Shown: one piece after another, positions 1 to 5,870 of the stretch
Layout: each line of letters opens with the position of its first letter
Numbering within the stretch: position 1 is the first letter of the stretch
Origin: Thermacetogenium sp. UBA4966
GTDB lineage: Bacteria; Bacillota; DSM-12270; Thermacetogeniales; Thermacetogeniaceae
Assembly: GCA_002397275.1 (NCBI GenBank)
Contig: DHAA01000097.1
Location: 1 to 7,189, forward strand
Length of the DNA stretch: 7,189 bases
Direction: 5' to 3'
Position numbers and translations under genes: made by a program
The notes under the pieces: generated by a model
Told to the model about the DNA's origin: nothing
The model's database searches: none
What the model saw: the letters and a program-made list of their open reading frames with translations, nothing else

Positions 1-145
1 TGATTATATGGTTAATCGCTTTACTGATCAAAGATCCCAAGGGAGTTTTTAATAAACTCTTGAGAGGGTAATCTATTTCATTAACAGAATCCCCAACAAA
101 TTATATTTCGCCTTGTTAAATAGATGCCCTGATTCGGCAAAACTG
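1..145. other. Intergenic sequence upstream of the infC promoter
   Basis: No coding region is supported here on either strand. The only local structure I see is a 6-bp inverted repeat, GAGTTT (43-48) and AAACTC (54-59). It lacks a following T-run on the plus strand, so I do not call it a terminator. The end of the gene upstream of infC is not in the window. Confidence 0.5.
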
Positions 146-175
146 TTGACTTTGTCAACAAGATTGTGTTATATT
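146..175 (+). promoter_or_regulatory. Sigma-A-like promoter of the infC operon
   Basis: A -35 hexamer TTGACT (146-151) and a -10 hexamer TATATT (170-175) are separated by 18 bp. This predicts a transcript start near 182 and a leader of about 150 nt before infC. The -35 box lies inside a dyad, TGTTGAC-TTT-GTCAACA (144-160), which could be a protein-binding site or chance. The match to consensus is good, and the position upstream of a folded leader and terminator is what the infC operon needs. Confidence 0.7.
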
Positions 176-182
176 TTGTTTG

Positions 183-302
183 CACAAGTAGAAGCCGCTC
201 GCTTCTCACCCTAGAGCTTGTTAATAGTGCTGCTAGGGTTACTTACGATATATTGCGTATACAGGCGGGTGGATCAGTGATGATCAACCCGCCTTAATTT
301 TT
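183..302 (+). promoter_or_regulatory. infC operon leader RNA, probable L20-responsive attenuator
   Basis: The untranslated leader contains several consecutive stems: GAAGC/GCTTC (191-195 with 201-205), ACCCTAG/CTAGGGT (208-214 with 233-239), a small TACG/CGTA stem (244-259), and then a strong terminator hairpin just before the infC ribosome binding site. In Firmicutes the infC-rpmI-rplT operon is known to be repressed by ribosomal protein L20 through premature termination in such a leader (Rfam L20_leader). Operon identity and the terminator support that here. I did not find an obvious long antiterminator pairing by eye, and the assignment was not tested against a covariance model. Confidence 0.6.
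263..302 (+). terminator. Leader (attenuation) terminator upstream of infC
   Basis: The stem AGGCGGGTGGATCA (263-276) pairs with TGATCAACCCGCCT (281-294). It has a GTGA loop, one G/A mismatch and a following T-run at 298-302. The stem is long and GC-rich and sits about 17 nt before the infC Shine-Dalgarno sequence, so read-through must be regulated for the operon to be expressed. Confidence 0.8.
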
Positions 303-334
303 GCTTGCTTTTAATTTTAAGGAGGTGACGAATA

Positions 335-865
335 ATTATTAAGGATTTACGGGTCAATGAGGAGATCCGTGTTCGGGAAGCCAGGGTAATCGACAGCGAT
401 GGCCAGCAGCTCGGGATTATGCCGGTCAGGGAAGGGGTGCGTGTCGCCACTGAACAGGGTTTGGATCTCGTAGAGGTAGCGCCCCAGGCCAAACCGCCGG
501 TTTGCCGGATTATGGATTACGGCAAGTATAAGTATGAGCAAAGCAAAAGAGAACGAGATGCTCGAAAAAAACAGCGGGTCATCAATATCAAAGAAGTAAA
601 GATCAGGCCCAGGATTGAGGAACACGACTTTCAGGTAAAGTTAAGGAATGCCCTGCGCTTTTTAAACGATGGGGATAAAGTAAAGGTTACCCTGATGTTC
701 AGGGGACGTGAAATAACCCATGCCTCCCTGGGACGCGATTTATGCTGGAAGTTTTTTAAGGAACTGGAAAATCAGGCTATTATGGAGAAAGAGCCCAAGG
801 TCGAAGGGAGAAATATGATTATGGTCCTGGCGCCCAGAACCCAGGAACAGGTGAAAGGAGACTAG
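335..865 (+). CDS. infC: Translation initiation factor IF-3
   Basis: IF3 binds the 30S subunit, keeps it apart from 50S and checks start-codon/initiator-tRNA pairing. With the start chosen here the protein is 176 residues, normal for the family. The N-domain contains the conserved segment PPVCRIMDYGKYKYEQ (DYGKY about residues 61-65), followed by a Lys/Arg-rich linker and a C-domain with VKIRPRIEEHDF and LRNALRFLNDGDKVKV. No ATG lies near the true N-terminus; the first in-frame ATG (419) would remove the conserved VNEEIR segment. AAGGAGGTGA (319-328) sits 6 nt before ATT 335 and 9 nt before ATT 338. A non-AUG AUU-type start is the hallmark of infC, giving IF3 control over its own synthesis. 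I chose 335; 338 is the alternative. Confidence 0.95.
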   Translation: MIKDLRVNEEIRVREARVIDSDGQQLGIMPVREGVRVATEQGLDLVEVAPQAKPPVCRIMDYGKYKYEQSKRERDARKKQRVINIKEVKIRPRIEEHDFQVKLRNALRFLNDGDKVKVTLMFRGREITHASLGRDLCWKFFKELENQAIMEKEPKVEGRNMIMVLAPRTQEQVKGD

Positions 866-868
866 AAG

Positions 869-1066
869 ATGCCGAAAATGAAGACACACCGGGGCGCTGC
901 CAAGAGATTTAAACTCACTGCCGGCGGCAAGTTAAAGCGCGCTAAAGCCTTTAAAGGGCATTTGTTAGCAAAGAAATCGAGAAAGCGCAAGCGCCGTCTT
1001 CGCCAGGCGGAAGTTGCCAGTCCCTCTGATCAGAAAAAAGTGAAGCGGTTGCTGCCTTACCTGTAA
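869..1066 (+). CDS. rpmI: 50S ribosomal protein L35 (bL35)
   Basis: This is a 65-residue, very basic protein beginning MPKMKTHRGAAKRFKLT, the conserved bL35 N-terminus, with the usual basic middle (KSRKRKRRLR) and a C-terminus ending KRLLPYL. It is a structural component of the large subunit bound to 23S rRNA. The start is 3 nt after the infC stop, and its Shine-Dalgarno AGGAG (856-860) lies inside the end of infC, so translation of the two is probably coupled. Its place between infC and rplT is the standard order. Confidence 0.97.
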   Translation: MPKMKTHRGAAKRFKLTAGGKLKRAKAFKGHLLAKKSRKRKRRLRQAEVASPSDQKKVKRLLPYL

Positions 1067-1087
1067 AAGCAAAGGAGGTTGATGATC

Positions 1088-1441
1088 ATGGCAAGGGTAA
1101 AGGGTGGAACAGTTACACGGCGCCGGCATAAAAAGGTTTTGAAACTTGCCCGCGGCTACCGCGGAGCGAAAAGCAGGGTTTACCGGGTAGCTCATCAGCA
1201 AGTTATGAAATCTCTTAATTATGCTTATATTCACCGCAGACTGCGCAAGCGGGATTTCCGGCAGCTGTGGATTACGCGGATCAACGCTGCTGCTCGCAAC
1301 CATGGCATTTCTTACAGCAAGTTCATGAATGGATTGAAAAAGGCCGGCGTTGGCGTCAACAGAAAGATGCTGGCTGAGCTGGCGGTCAACAATGACGATG
1401 CTTTCGGAAGGCTCGTGGATCTGGCCAAGCAAAACCTGTAA
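1088..1441 (+). CDS. rplT: 50S ribosomal protein L20 (bL20)
   Basis: The 117-residue product starts MARVKGGTVTRRRHKKVLKL and continues through the conserved ARGYRGAKSRVYR and YAYIHRRLRKRDFRQLWITRINAA segments typical of bL20. It binds 23S rRNA early in large-subunit assembly and in Firmicutes is also the feedback regulator of this operon through the leader RNA. Start choice: AAGGAGG (1072-1078) is 9 nt before ATG 1088, which gives the canonical MARVK N-terminus. ATG 1082 would leave only 3 nt and add a non-conserved extension. It is the last gene of the operon before a terminator. Confidence 0.97.
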   Translation: MARVKGGTVTRRRHKKVLKLARGYRGAKSRVYRVAHQQVMKSLNYAYIHRRLRKRDFRQLWITRINAAARNHGISYSKFMNGLKKAGVGVNRKMLAELAVNNDDAFGRLVDLAKQNL

Positions 1442-1461
1442 ACTCAGAGAAATCAGCATGT

Positions 1462-1493
1462 AAAAAGTATGGTTGAGGAACCATACTTTTTTT
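1462..1493 (+). terminator. Intrinsic terminator after rplT
   Basis: A hairpin with the core stem AGTATGGTT (1466-1474) pairing with AACCATACT (1479-1487), a GAGG loop, and A/T flanks that extend the pairing, runs into seven T residues (1487-1493). It closes the infC-rpmI-rplT transcript and lies just before the methyltransferase start. Confidence 0.9.
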
Positions 1494-1523
1494 ATAAATA
1501 CGGGCGGACGGGTGGAGTTGCTG

Positions 1524-2327
1524 TTGAAGATTAAGACTGCCGAACAAGCGATAAGATCGGCGCGCTATTTAAAACTGAGAAAACACAGACAGAGTACAAA
1601 ACGCTTTCTTATCGAGGGCGCCAGCTTTGTCCAAGACGCCCTTGTCAATGGGGCGGAGATCGACTGTCTGCTGGCTTCAGATAGTTTTCTGCAGAAGAAG
1701 AAAGGAAAATTGCTCAGCGAGTTTGCCCGCTCCCGGGGGATACCTTTTTTCTCTGTAAAGGAAAATATTTTGTGCAGCCTGGCTGATACGGAAACGCCTC
1801 AAGGGATTGTGGCCGTAGGCCGGATGCCTGTTTGGAGCGAGGAACAAGTCATTCATGGACAAGATACCGTCCTGGTTGCTCTTGACGGGCTGCAGGACCC
1901 GGGGAATTTGGGAACGATAATCAGGTCGGGGGCCGGCGCCGGAGTGAACGGCTTCTTCTTAGGAGAGGGGACGGTGGACCTGTATAACTCCAAGGTGCTG
2001 CGCTCAACAACGGGAATGGTCTTTCAGGTTCCTGTTTTTCACCAGGCGCGGCTTGTCCCTCTCATTAACAGATTGAAGTCGTTGGGATATATTGCTGTCG
2101 CTGCGGACCCCGGAGCAAGAGTGAAGTATTATAGAACAGATTTCCGCAAAGGCGCTCTGGCAATCATTATCGGCAATGAGGGAGGCGGGATCAGCCGGGA
2201 ACTGCTGGACATCGCTGATCTGAGGGTAGCCATCCCCCTGGCGGAGGGCGTAGAATCATTAAACGCCGCTGTCGCCGCGGCCTTGATCCTCTATGAAATC
2301 TGCCGGCAGAGAGATGAGGATTCCTAA
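1524..2327 (+). CDS. TrmH/SpoU-family 23S rRNA 2'-O-ribose methyltransferase (RlmP/YsgA-like)
   Basis: This is a SPOUT-class enzyme using S-adenosylmethionine to methylate a ribose 2'-OH in RNA. All three SpoU motifs are present: motif 1 DGLQDPGNLGTIIRS (about residues 121-135, catalytic-type Arg near 134), motif 2 IIGNEGGGIS (about 215-224) and motif 3 IPLAEGVESLNAAVA (Ser245, Asn247). The N-terminal region has the RNA-binding pattern RFLIEGASFVQDAL. Its location just after rplT matches B. subtilis ysgA, whose product RlmP makes Gm2553 in the A-loop, so the same target is likely but inferred. The start is uncertain: TTG 1524 is preceded by GGTGGAG at 6 nt, while GTG 1512 is in frame with a weaker site. 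The predicted protein has 267 residues, usual for the family. Confidence 0.9.
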   Translation: MKIKTAEQAIRSARYLKLRKHRQSTKRFLIEGASFVQDALVNGAEIDCLLASDSFLQKKKGKLLSEFARSRGIPFFSVKENILCSLADTETPQGIVAVGRMPVWSEEQVIHGQDTVLVALDGLQDPGNLGTIIRSGAGAGVNGFFLGEGTVDLYNSKVLRSTTGMVFQVPVFHQARLVPLINRLKSLGYIAVAADPGARVKYYRTDFRKGALAIIIGNEGGGISRELLDIADLRVAIPLAEGVESLNAAVAAALILYEICRQRDEDS

Positions 2328-2365
2328 TAGTCATTGGCCGTTTAGGAAGAATGAAGCAGATGCGT

Positions 2366-2403
2366 AAAACTCAGTCCGATGAAAAGATCGGGTTGAGTTT
2401 TTT
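2366..2403 (+). terminator. Intrinsic terminator after the rRNA methyltransferase
   Basis: A 15-bp stem, AAAACTCAGTCCGAT (2366-2380) with ATCGGGTTGAGTTTT (2387-2401), is fully paired if two G-T wobbles are allowed. It has a GAAAAG loop and ends in a T-run (2398-2403). Confidence 0.9.
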
Positions 2404-2462
2404 AGTATGCGATCCATTGTTATTCCGACTAGACGGCTTTTGTTATAATAATATATTCAAGG

Positions 2463-2480
2463 TGTCAGGTTTACTTGACA
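2463..2480 (+). promoter_or_regulatory. Operator O1, 18-bp dyad overlapping the -35 box
   Basis: TGTCAGGTTTACTTGACA is an imperfect dyad, with arms of 8 bp, one mismatch and a TT centre. It matches the second dyad at 2507-2524 at 15 of 18 positions and contains the -35 hexamer TTGACA (2475-2480). Binding here would block RNA polymerase, so it is probably the site of the repressor encoded just downstream (inference). Confidence 0.65.
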
Positions 2481-2503
2481 TCAGATAATCGTTCTGCTAT
2501 CCT
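2475..2503 (+). promoter_or_regulatory. Sigma-A promoter of the HTH/membrane/radical SAM unit
   Basis: A consensus -35 TTGACA (2475-2480), a 17-bp spacer and a -10 TATCCT (2498-2503) with an extended TGC just before it predict a start near 2510. An additional extended -10 (TGT-TATAAT, 2441-2449) lies upstream without a well-spaced -35 box and could be a second promoter. Confidence 0.75.
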
Positions 2504-2506
2504 TTA

Positions 2507-2524
2507 TGTAAGGTTTACCTTACA
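2507..2524 (+). promoter_or_regulatory. Operator O2, perfect 18-bp palindrome at the transcript start
   Basis: TGTAAGGT-TT-ACCTTACA has perfect 8-bp arms. It covers the predicted transcription start and sits 21 nt before the HTH gene. Its centre is 44 bp from that of O1, close to four helical turns, so repressor dimers on the two sites would lie on the same DNA face. Confidence 0.75.
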
Positions 2525-2544
2525 CGAAGCGGAGGGCAAATGCC

Positions 2545-2751
2545 GTGCAAAACAATGTAAGGCGTCTCCGAGAAGAGCACGGACTGACGCAAAAAGAACT
2601 GGGAGAGCGCGTGGGAGTTTCACGACAGGCGATCAACGCCATAGAAAAAGGCAAGTTTGACCCTTCAATTTGGCTTGCCTATGATTTGGCGAGATTTTTT
2701 GACGTATCGATTGAGGCGCTATTTTTGTTCTTAGAGGAGGATAGGAAATGA
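2545..2751 (+). CDS. Small XRE-family HTH transcriptional regulator (Cro/CI type)
   Basis: This 68-residue protein is essentially one helix-turn-helix domain: LREEHGLTQKELGERVGVSRQAINAIEKG (about 8-36), then the usual PSIWLAYDLARFFDVSIEALF segment (40-60) and a short acidic-basic tail. It resembles the YozG-type small repressors that are commonly coded with an integral membrane partner. GTG 2545 is preceded by GGAGGG (2531-2536) at 8 nt. Its stop overlaps the next start in an ATGA, so the two genes are translationally coupled. Two matching dyads in its own promoter suggest autorepression. The signal it responds to is unknown. Confidence 0.92.
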   Translation: MQNNVRRLREEHGLTQKELGERVGVSRQAINAIEKGKFDPSIWLAYDLARFFDVSIEALFLFLEEDRK

Positions 2752-3212
2752 AAGATATTTTCAAAAACCCGGCGACCAATGCGGTATGTATAAGCTTGTT
2801 TACCGCCTTCTATGGGCTTGTCTTTTTCGTAACTTCCAGAGATGCTGAATTCGGAGGTCTGTTGTATTACAGAGCGAGAAGAAGCATTGATCCGTTTTGG
2901 ACCGGCTGGAGCAGCTTTCTTGCCTCCGGGTATCACGCTTACATCGCTTACGCTTTGATTGCGATAACTATGCTGGTTGTGCTCATGCTGCTTTTTCGCC
3001 GCCGTCCATACGACGAATACCATGTCGCCAGGCTGCTCCAGTGCCTCGCAGCGGCGGTCATACTCACGCTTATCGCCATCGCTGTATTTTATCTTATGGT
3101 TCTGAGCAATCCCAACGGTATTATTGAAAAATTTATGCTGTTTATCGTTATACACTGGACGACGGTGGTACTTGCAGATCTGGTGTATGTGATCGTATGC
3201 AGATGGGGATAG
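2748..3212 (+). CDS. Four-helix integral membrane protein, partner of the HTH regulator
   Basis: The protein has 154 residues and four predicted hydrophobic segments (about 12-30, 62-83, 97-119 and 127-150), a short extracytoplasmic or cytoplasmic loop with RARRSIDPFWTGW, and a basic RRRPYDEYH stretch after the second segment. I do not recognise a catalytic motif or a named family with certainty; small HTH plus multi-pass membrane pairs of this layout are common in Firmicutes. AGAGGAGG (2733-2740) lies 7 nt before ATG, and the start overlaps the HTH stop by ATGA. A frameshifted relic of a related gene lies at 5579-5757. Possible roles such as signal sensing or sequestering the regulator are speculation. 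Confidence 0.85.
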   Translation: MKDIFKNPATNAVCISLFTAFYGLVFFVTSRDAEFGGLLYYRARRSIDPFWTGWSSFLASGYHAYIAYALIAITMLVVLMLLFRRRPYDEYHVARLLQCLAAAVILTLIAIAVFYLMVLSNPNGIIEKFMLFIVIHWTTVVLADLVYVIVCRWG

Positions 3213-3216
3213 GGAT

Positions 3217-4554
3217 ATGAAAATCATTCTGATCCAGCCTAAAATGAATAAAAGGCCGATGGATACCGACCTTAAAACACACATGGCGCCCTCGCTGGCG
3301 CTGCTTACTTTGCTGCGGCTTACGCCTGAGGGGCATGAAGTGGTCATGTTCAATGAAAATGTTGAGAAAATAAATTATAACTGCGGCGCGGAGATGGTGG
3401 GCATTACAATAACCTTAGATGTGATGCCGCGGGCCATACAGATTGCGGGAGAATTCCGCCGGCTGGGAATTCCCGTCGTGGCCGGCGGGATACACGTCAC
3501 GAGCGACCCCGACGCTTGTACCCGGCATTTTGACGCTGTGTGCATCGGGGCAGCGGAGCGTGTGTGGGCACGCATCATAGAGGACGCGGCGCAGGGCAGG
3601 CTTCAGCATGTCTACCATGATATGGCGGGTTTTAGCGGAGACGAGGTCGTTTCTCCGGCGTACGACCAGATTGATGAAAGCCGCTATCTCTATACGAATG
3701 TCGTCGCCACAAGCCGCGGTTGCCCAAACAGATGCGATTTCTGCTACAATAGCTGTAAAAACAGGACTTATGTCAGGCGTCCTATCCAGGAAGTGCTCAA
3801 AGATATTGAATCCCTTGGAACCCGGCATCTGCTGTTTATTGACGATAATTTTATCGGAGCGCCCTCTTATACCTGTGAATTGCTTGCCAACCTGCGCTGG
3901 AAGGATTTTAAGTGGAGCGCCGCTGTAACCGCAAAAATCGCCGACCATCCCGACTTGCTGGATCTGATGGCCAAGACCGGCTGCCAAAGCCTTTTTATCG
4001 GCTTTGAATCGATCAATAACTCGTCTTTGCAGGGTGTAAACAAGGGCAATCGCTTTGAAAAATATGAAAGTCTTGTCACAGAAATTCATAGCCGGGGGAT
4101 CATGATTAACGCCAGCATGGTGTTCGGCCTGGACGGAGATGGAGCGGATGTTTTTCCGAGAACCCTGGAGTGGCTGGTAAAAAATAAAATTGAGACACTC
4201 ACCTCTCATATCCTCACCCCATACCCCGGCACAGAGCTGTATCGCCGTATGCAGGAAGAAGGGCGGATAACCGACTATGACCTGTCAAAATACAATACGT
4301 CTCATGTGGTGTTTAAGCCTAAGGGGATGACTGCGGATGAGTTGTACGAGGGCTACCTCTGGATATACAGGGAGTTTTATTCCTTGCGCAACATTTTGCT
4401 TCGTCTGCCGGAGCAGGCGGCACAGCGAAAATCATATCTTTTGTTCAATATACTATATCGTAAATACGGGGGCTTTACATCGGCGCTGACACGGATTATC
4501 CCGATGCGGGCGGTAGGGCGGCTGGCGGCGCGAATCTCCTACCGGGTAAGATAA
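3217..4554 (+). CDS. B12-binding domain radical SAM protein
   Basis: This 445-residue enzyme has an N-terminal cobalamin-binding Rossmann-like domain (about 1-135, with VVAGGIHVTSDPDA near 87-100 and FDAVCIGAAERVW). A radical SAM domain follows, with the 4Fe-4S motif CxxxCxxC at C169, C173 and C176 (SRGCPNRCDFCYN), then FIDDNF (207-212), IGFES (261-265) and PYPGTELY (335-342). The C-terminal region (SHVVFKPKGM, then REFYS) resembles the DUF4070-type tail of this family. No DxHxxG His-ligand motif is visible in the B12 domain, as is usual in the group. Such enzymes methylate or rearrange unactivated carbons (lipids, antibiotics, pigments); the substrate here is unknown. It starts 4 nt after the membrane-protein stop with only a weak GGGGAT site, so it probably relies on coupling. 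Confidence 0.9.
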   Translation: MKIILIQPKMNKRPMDTDLKTHMAPSLALLTLLRLTPEGHEVVMFNENVEKINYNCGAEMVGITITLDVMPRAIQIAGEFRRLGIPVVAGGIHVTSDPDACTRHFDAVCIGAAERVWARIIEDAAQGRLQHVYHDMAGFSGDEVVSPAYDQIDESRYLYTNVVATSRGCPNRCDFCYNSCKNRTYVRRPIQEVLKDIESLGTRHLLFIDDNFIGAPSYTCELLANLRWKDFKWSAAVTAKIADHPDLLDLMAKTGCQSLFIGFESINNSSLQGVNKGNRFEKYESLVTEIHSRGIMINASMVFGLDGDGADVFPRTLEWLVKNKIETLTSHILTPYPGTELYRRMQEEGRITDYDLSKYNTSHVVFKPKGMTADELYEGYLWIYREFYSLRNILLRLPEQAAQRKSYLLFNILYRKYGGFTSALTRIIPMRAVGRLAARISYRVR

Positions 4555-4698
4555 CGAGGCTATATCAGCGAGCGCCTGCGGGTGGGCGCGGCGCCGCTGT
4601 GCCGGTGATGCGGATGGATAGAATGAAAAGAGGTATTTTCTCTTTATTTAGAGAAGAAACTGCAAGTGTTCCGATCGAGGGGGAGGGAGAAAAAAGAG

Positions 4699-5571
4699 AT
4701 GTTGAAGGAGAAAACCCCGGATTTTTGGGCAGAGGCATGGGAGAAGGCTCATAAACACTCTCTCAACGCCAGAAGACGCCGGGGTTTTGATCAAATGGAA
4801 TACTGGAATTCGATGGCGGAGTTCTTTGCTAAAACAGCCAAGAGGACTGATCGGGGGGGAAGGCGGCAAAAAATTCTCTCCTGGCTGGAAGGGGAGGGCG
4901 CCTTGCAGCCGGGGATGGAAATCCTGGACATCGGCGCCGGCGCAGGAAACTTTACGATTCCCATGGCGGAAAAGGCTGCCTGCGTCACGGCTTTAGAACC
5001 TGCTCCTGCTATGCTGGAAGCGCTTCGAGCCGGGGTTGAGGAGAAAGGGCTTGCTAATGTGCAGTACATAAACAGAGAATGGGAAGCGATGGACCCGCAG
5101 CGAGACGGCCTGAGCGGTGGTTTTGATCTCGTCTTCGCCTCCCTTACCCCCGGCATCAAGGATGTAGGGACACTGGAAAAAATGTGCCTTTGTTCCCGGG
5201 GCTGGTGTTTCCTCTGCGACTTCGCAGGGCGCCGCCGGTTTCCCGGGCATGAGGAATTATGGTCTTTGATCTTCAATGAGAAAATGCCTCTGCCCGGACA
5301 TGATATTATCTATCCCTTTAATTATCTCTATCTTGCAGGGTATATGCCTTCTTTTCAGGCGTGGATCGACGTCCGAGATCGAGAAATGCCGGTGGAAGAG
5401 GCAATAGCTAGTTTTGAACAGTACTTCTGGAGATACGCCGAACCTGCCCCTGAAACAAAAAAGACGATTAAAGACTATGTTGAGAAAAAATCGGTTTCAG
5501 GGATTTATCATGAAGTTTACCGCGTTCGGCTGGGGATGGTCCTCTGGTCGGTCAGCGAAAAAATAAAGTAA
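4699..5571 (+). CDS. Class I SAM-dependent methyltransferase, substrate unknown
   Basis: The 290-residue product has a Rossmann-fold SAM site: motif I EILDIGAGAGNFTIP (about 74-88), the acidic residue ending strand 2 in VTALEPAPAML (E100), and FDLVFASL (142-149). An N-terminal segment of about 65 residues (FWAEAWEKAHKHSLNARRRRGFDQMEYWNSMAEFF) and an aromatic-rich C-terminal half (YPFNYLYLAGYMPSFQAW) flank the core and probably shape the substrate pocket. I do not recognise a specific subfamily. The start ATG 4699 is preceded by GGGAGGGAG (4681-4689) at 9 nt; GTG 4666 is in frame but has no site. It is 144 nt after the radical SAM gene, with no clear terminator between them, so it may share that transcript. 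Confidence 0.85.
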   Translation: MLKEKTPDFWAEAWEKAHKHSLNARRRRGFDQMEYWNSMAEFFAKTAKRTDRGGRRQKILSWLEGEGALQPGMEILDIGAGAGNFTIPMAEKAACVTALEPAPAMLEALRAGVEEKGLANVQYINREWEAMDPQRDGLSGGFDLVFASLTPGIKDVGTLEKMCLCSRGWCFLCDFAGRRRFPGHEELWSLIFNEKMPLPGHDIIYPFNYLYLAGYMPSFQAWIDVRDREMPVEEAIASFEQYFWRYAEPAPETKKTIKDYVEKKSVSGIYHEVYRVRLGMVLWSVSEKIK

Positions 5572-5578
5572 ATGTGCA

Positions 5579-5757
5579 AAGATTCAGTCCGATGAAAACA
5601 TGACGCCAACCTGATCCAGTGCCTCGCAGTGGCCGCCATACGTACACTTTCGCTATTGTCAGGTTTTACCTTATGTCCTTGAGCGATTCCAATGGTATTG
5701 TTAAAAAATTTACGCTTTTCATCGTTATACACTGTACGACGGGAGTACTTCAATATC
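5579..5757 (+). pseudogene. Frameshifted remnant of a second copy of the membrane-protein gene
   Basis: This stretch aligns with about 3003-3180, the last third of the membrane-protein gene, at roughly three-quarters nucleotide identity by eye. It includes an exact 15-mer (TCCAGTGCCTCGCAG) and the shared ATCGTTATACACTG. One frame reads HDANLIQCLAVAAIRTL like HVARLLQCLAAAVILTL. After a frame change, another reads SLSDSNGIVKKFTLFIVIHC like VLSNPNGIIEKFMLFIVIHW. The first two thirds, a start and the upstream HTH gene are absent, and an in-frame stop (5680-5682) follows the first part. It is therefore a decayed fragment. Confidence 0.85.
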
Positions 5758-5789
5758 TATTGGGTTAAAAATTGTATCTTGAAAATCAA

Positions 5790-5809
5790 AAAGATATAAT
5801 ATTATCTTT
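5790..5809. terminator. Weak hairpin, possible terminator
   Basis: AAAGATA (5790-5796) and TATCTTT (5803-5809) form a 7-bp AT-only stem with a 6-nt loop, flanked by A-rich sequence on the left and CTT on the right. It could end transcription from the left, but with no G-C core and no clean T-run it is only a candidate. Confidence 0.25.
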
Positions 5810-5858
5810 CTTCGGGATAGCAACAAAAAGGCCATATTAGCCCGAAACAGAAAAAGCG

Positions 5859-5870
5859 GATTATTCCGAA
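5859..5870 (+). repeat. Left arm of a 12-bp inverted-repeat pair
   Basis: GATTATTCCGAA is the exact reverse complement of 6243-6254. Both arms are followed, towards the inside, by similar A/T-rich sequence (AGCTAAAATTTTG here; TTAATTTTTG in the complement of the other arm). Confidence 0.45.

Noticed and set aside
43..59. GAGTTT/AAACTC hairpin near the left edge
   Set aside because: It has a short stem with no T-run on the plus strand and no identifiable upstream gene, so it was not called a terminator.
2475..2660. Alternative plus-strand frame over the HTH gene
   Set aside because: It starts at the -35 box, runs through the promoter and operators, and gives an arginine-rich product without known motifs. 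The HTH frame has the ribosome binding site and a recognisable domain.
3415..4209. Long minus-strand frame opposite the radical SAM gene
   Set aside because: The plus strand encodes a complete B12-radical SAM protein with all expected motifs. The reverse frame has no domain or ribosome binding site and is a shadow.
4636..4659. TTCTCT/AGAGAA hairpin before the methyltransferase gene
   Set aside because: The stem is 6 bp, AT-rich and not followed by a T-run, so it is not a convincing terminator after the radical SAM gene.
5657..5675. TGTCAGGTTTTACCTTATG, like the operators at 2463 and 2507
   Set aside because: It carries an extra T and falls at the corresponding place in the pseudogene alignment with the membrane gene, so the likeness is best explained by that gene sequence rather than by a third operator.
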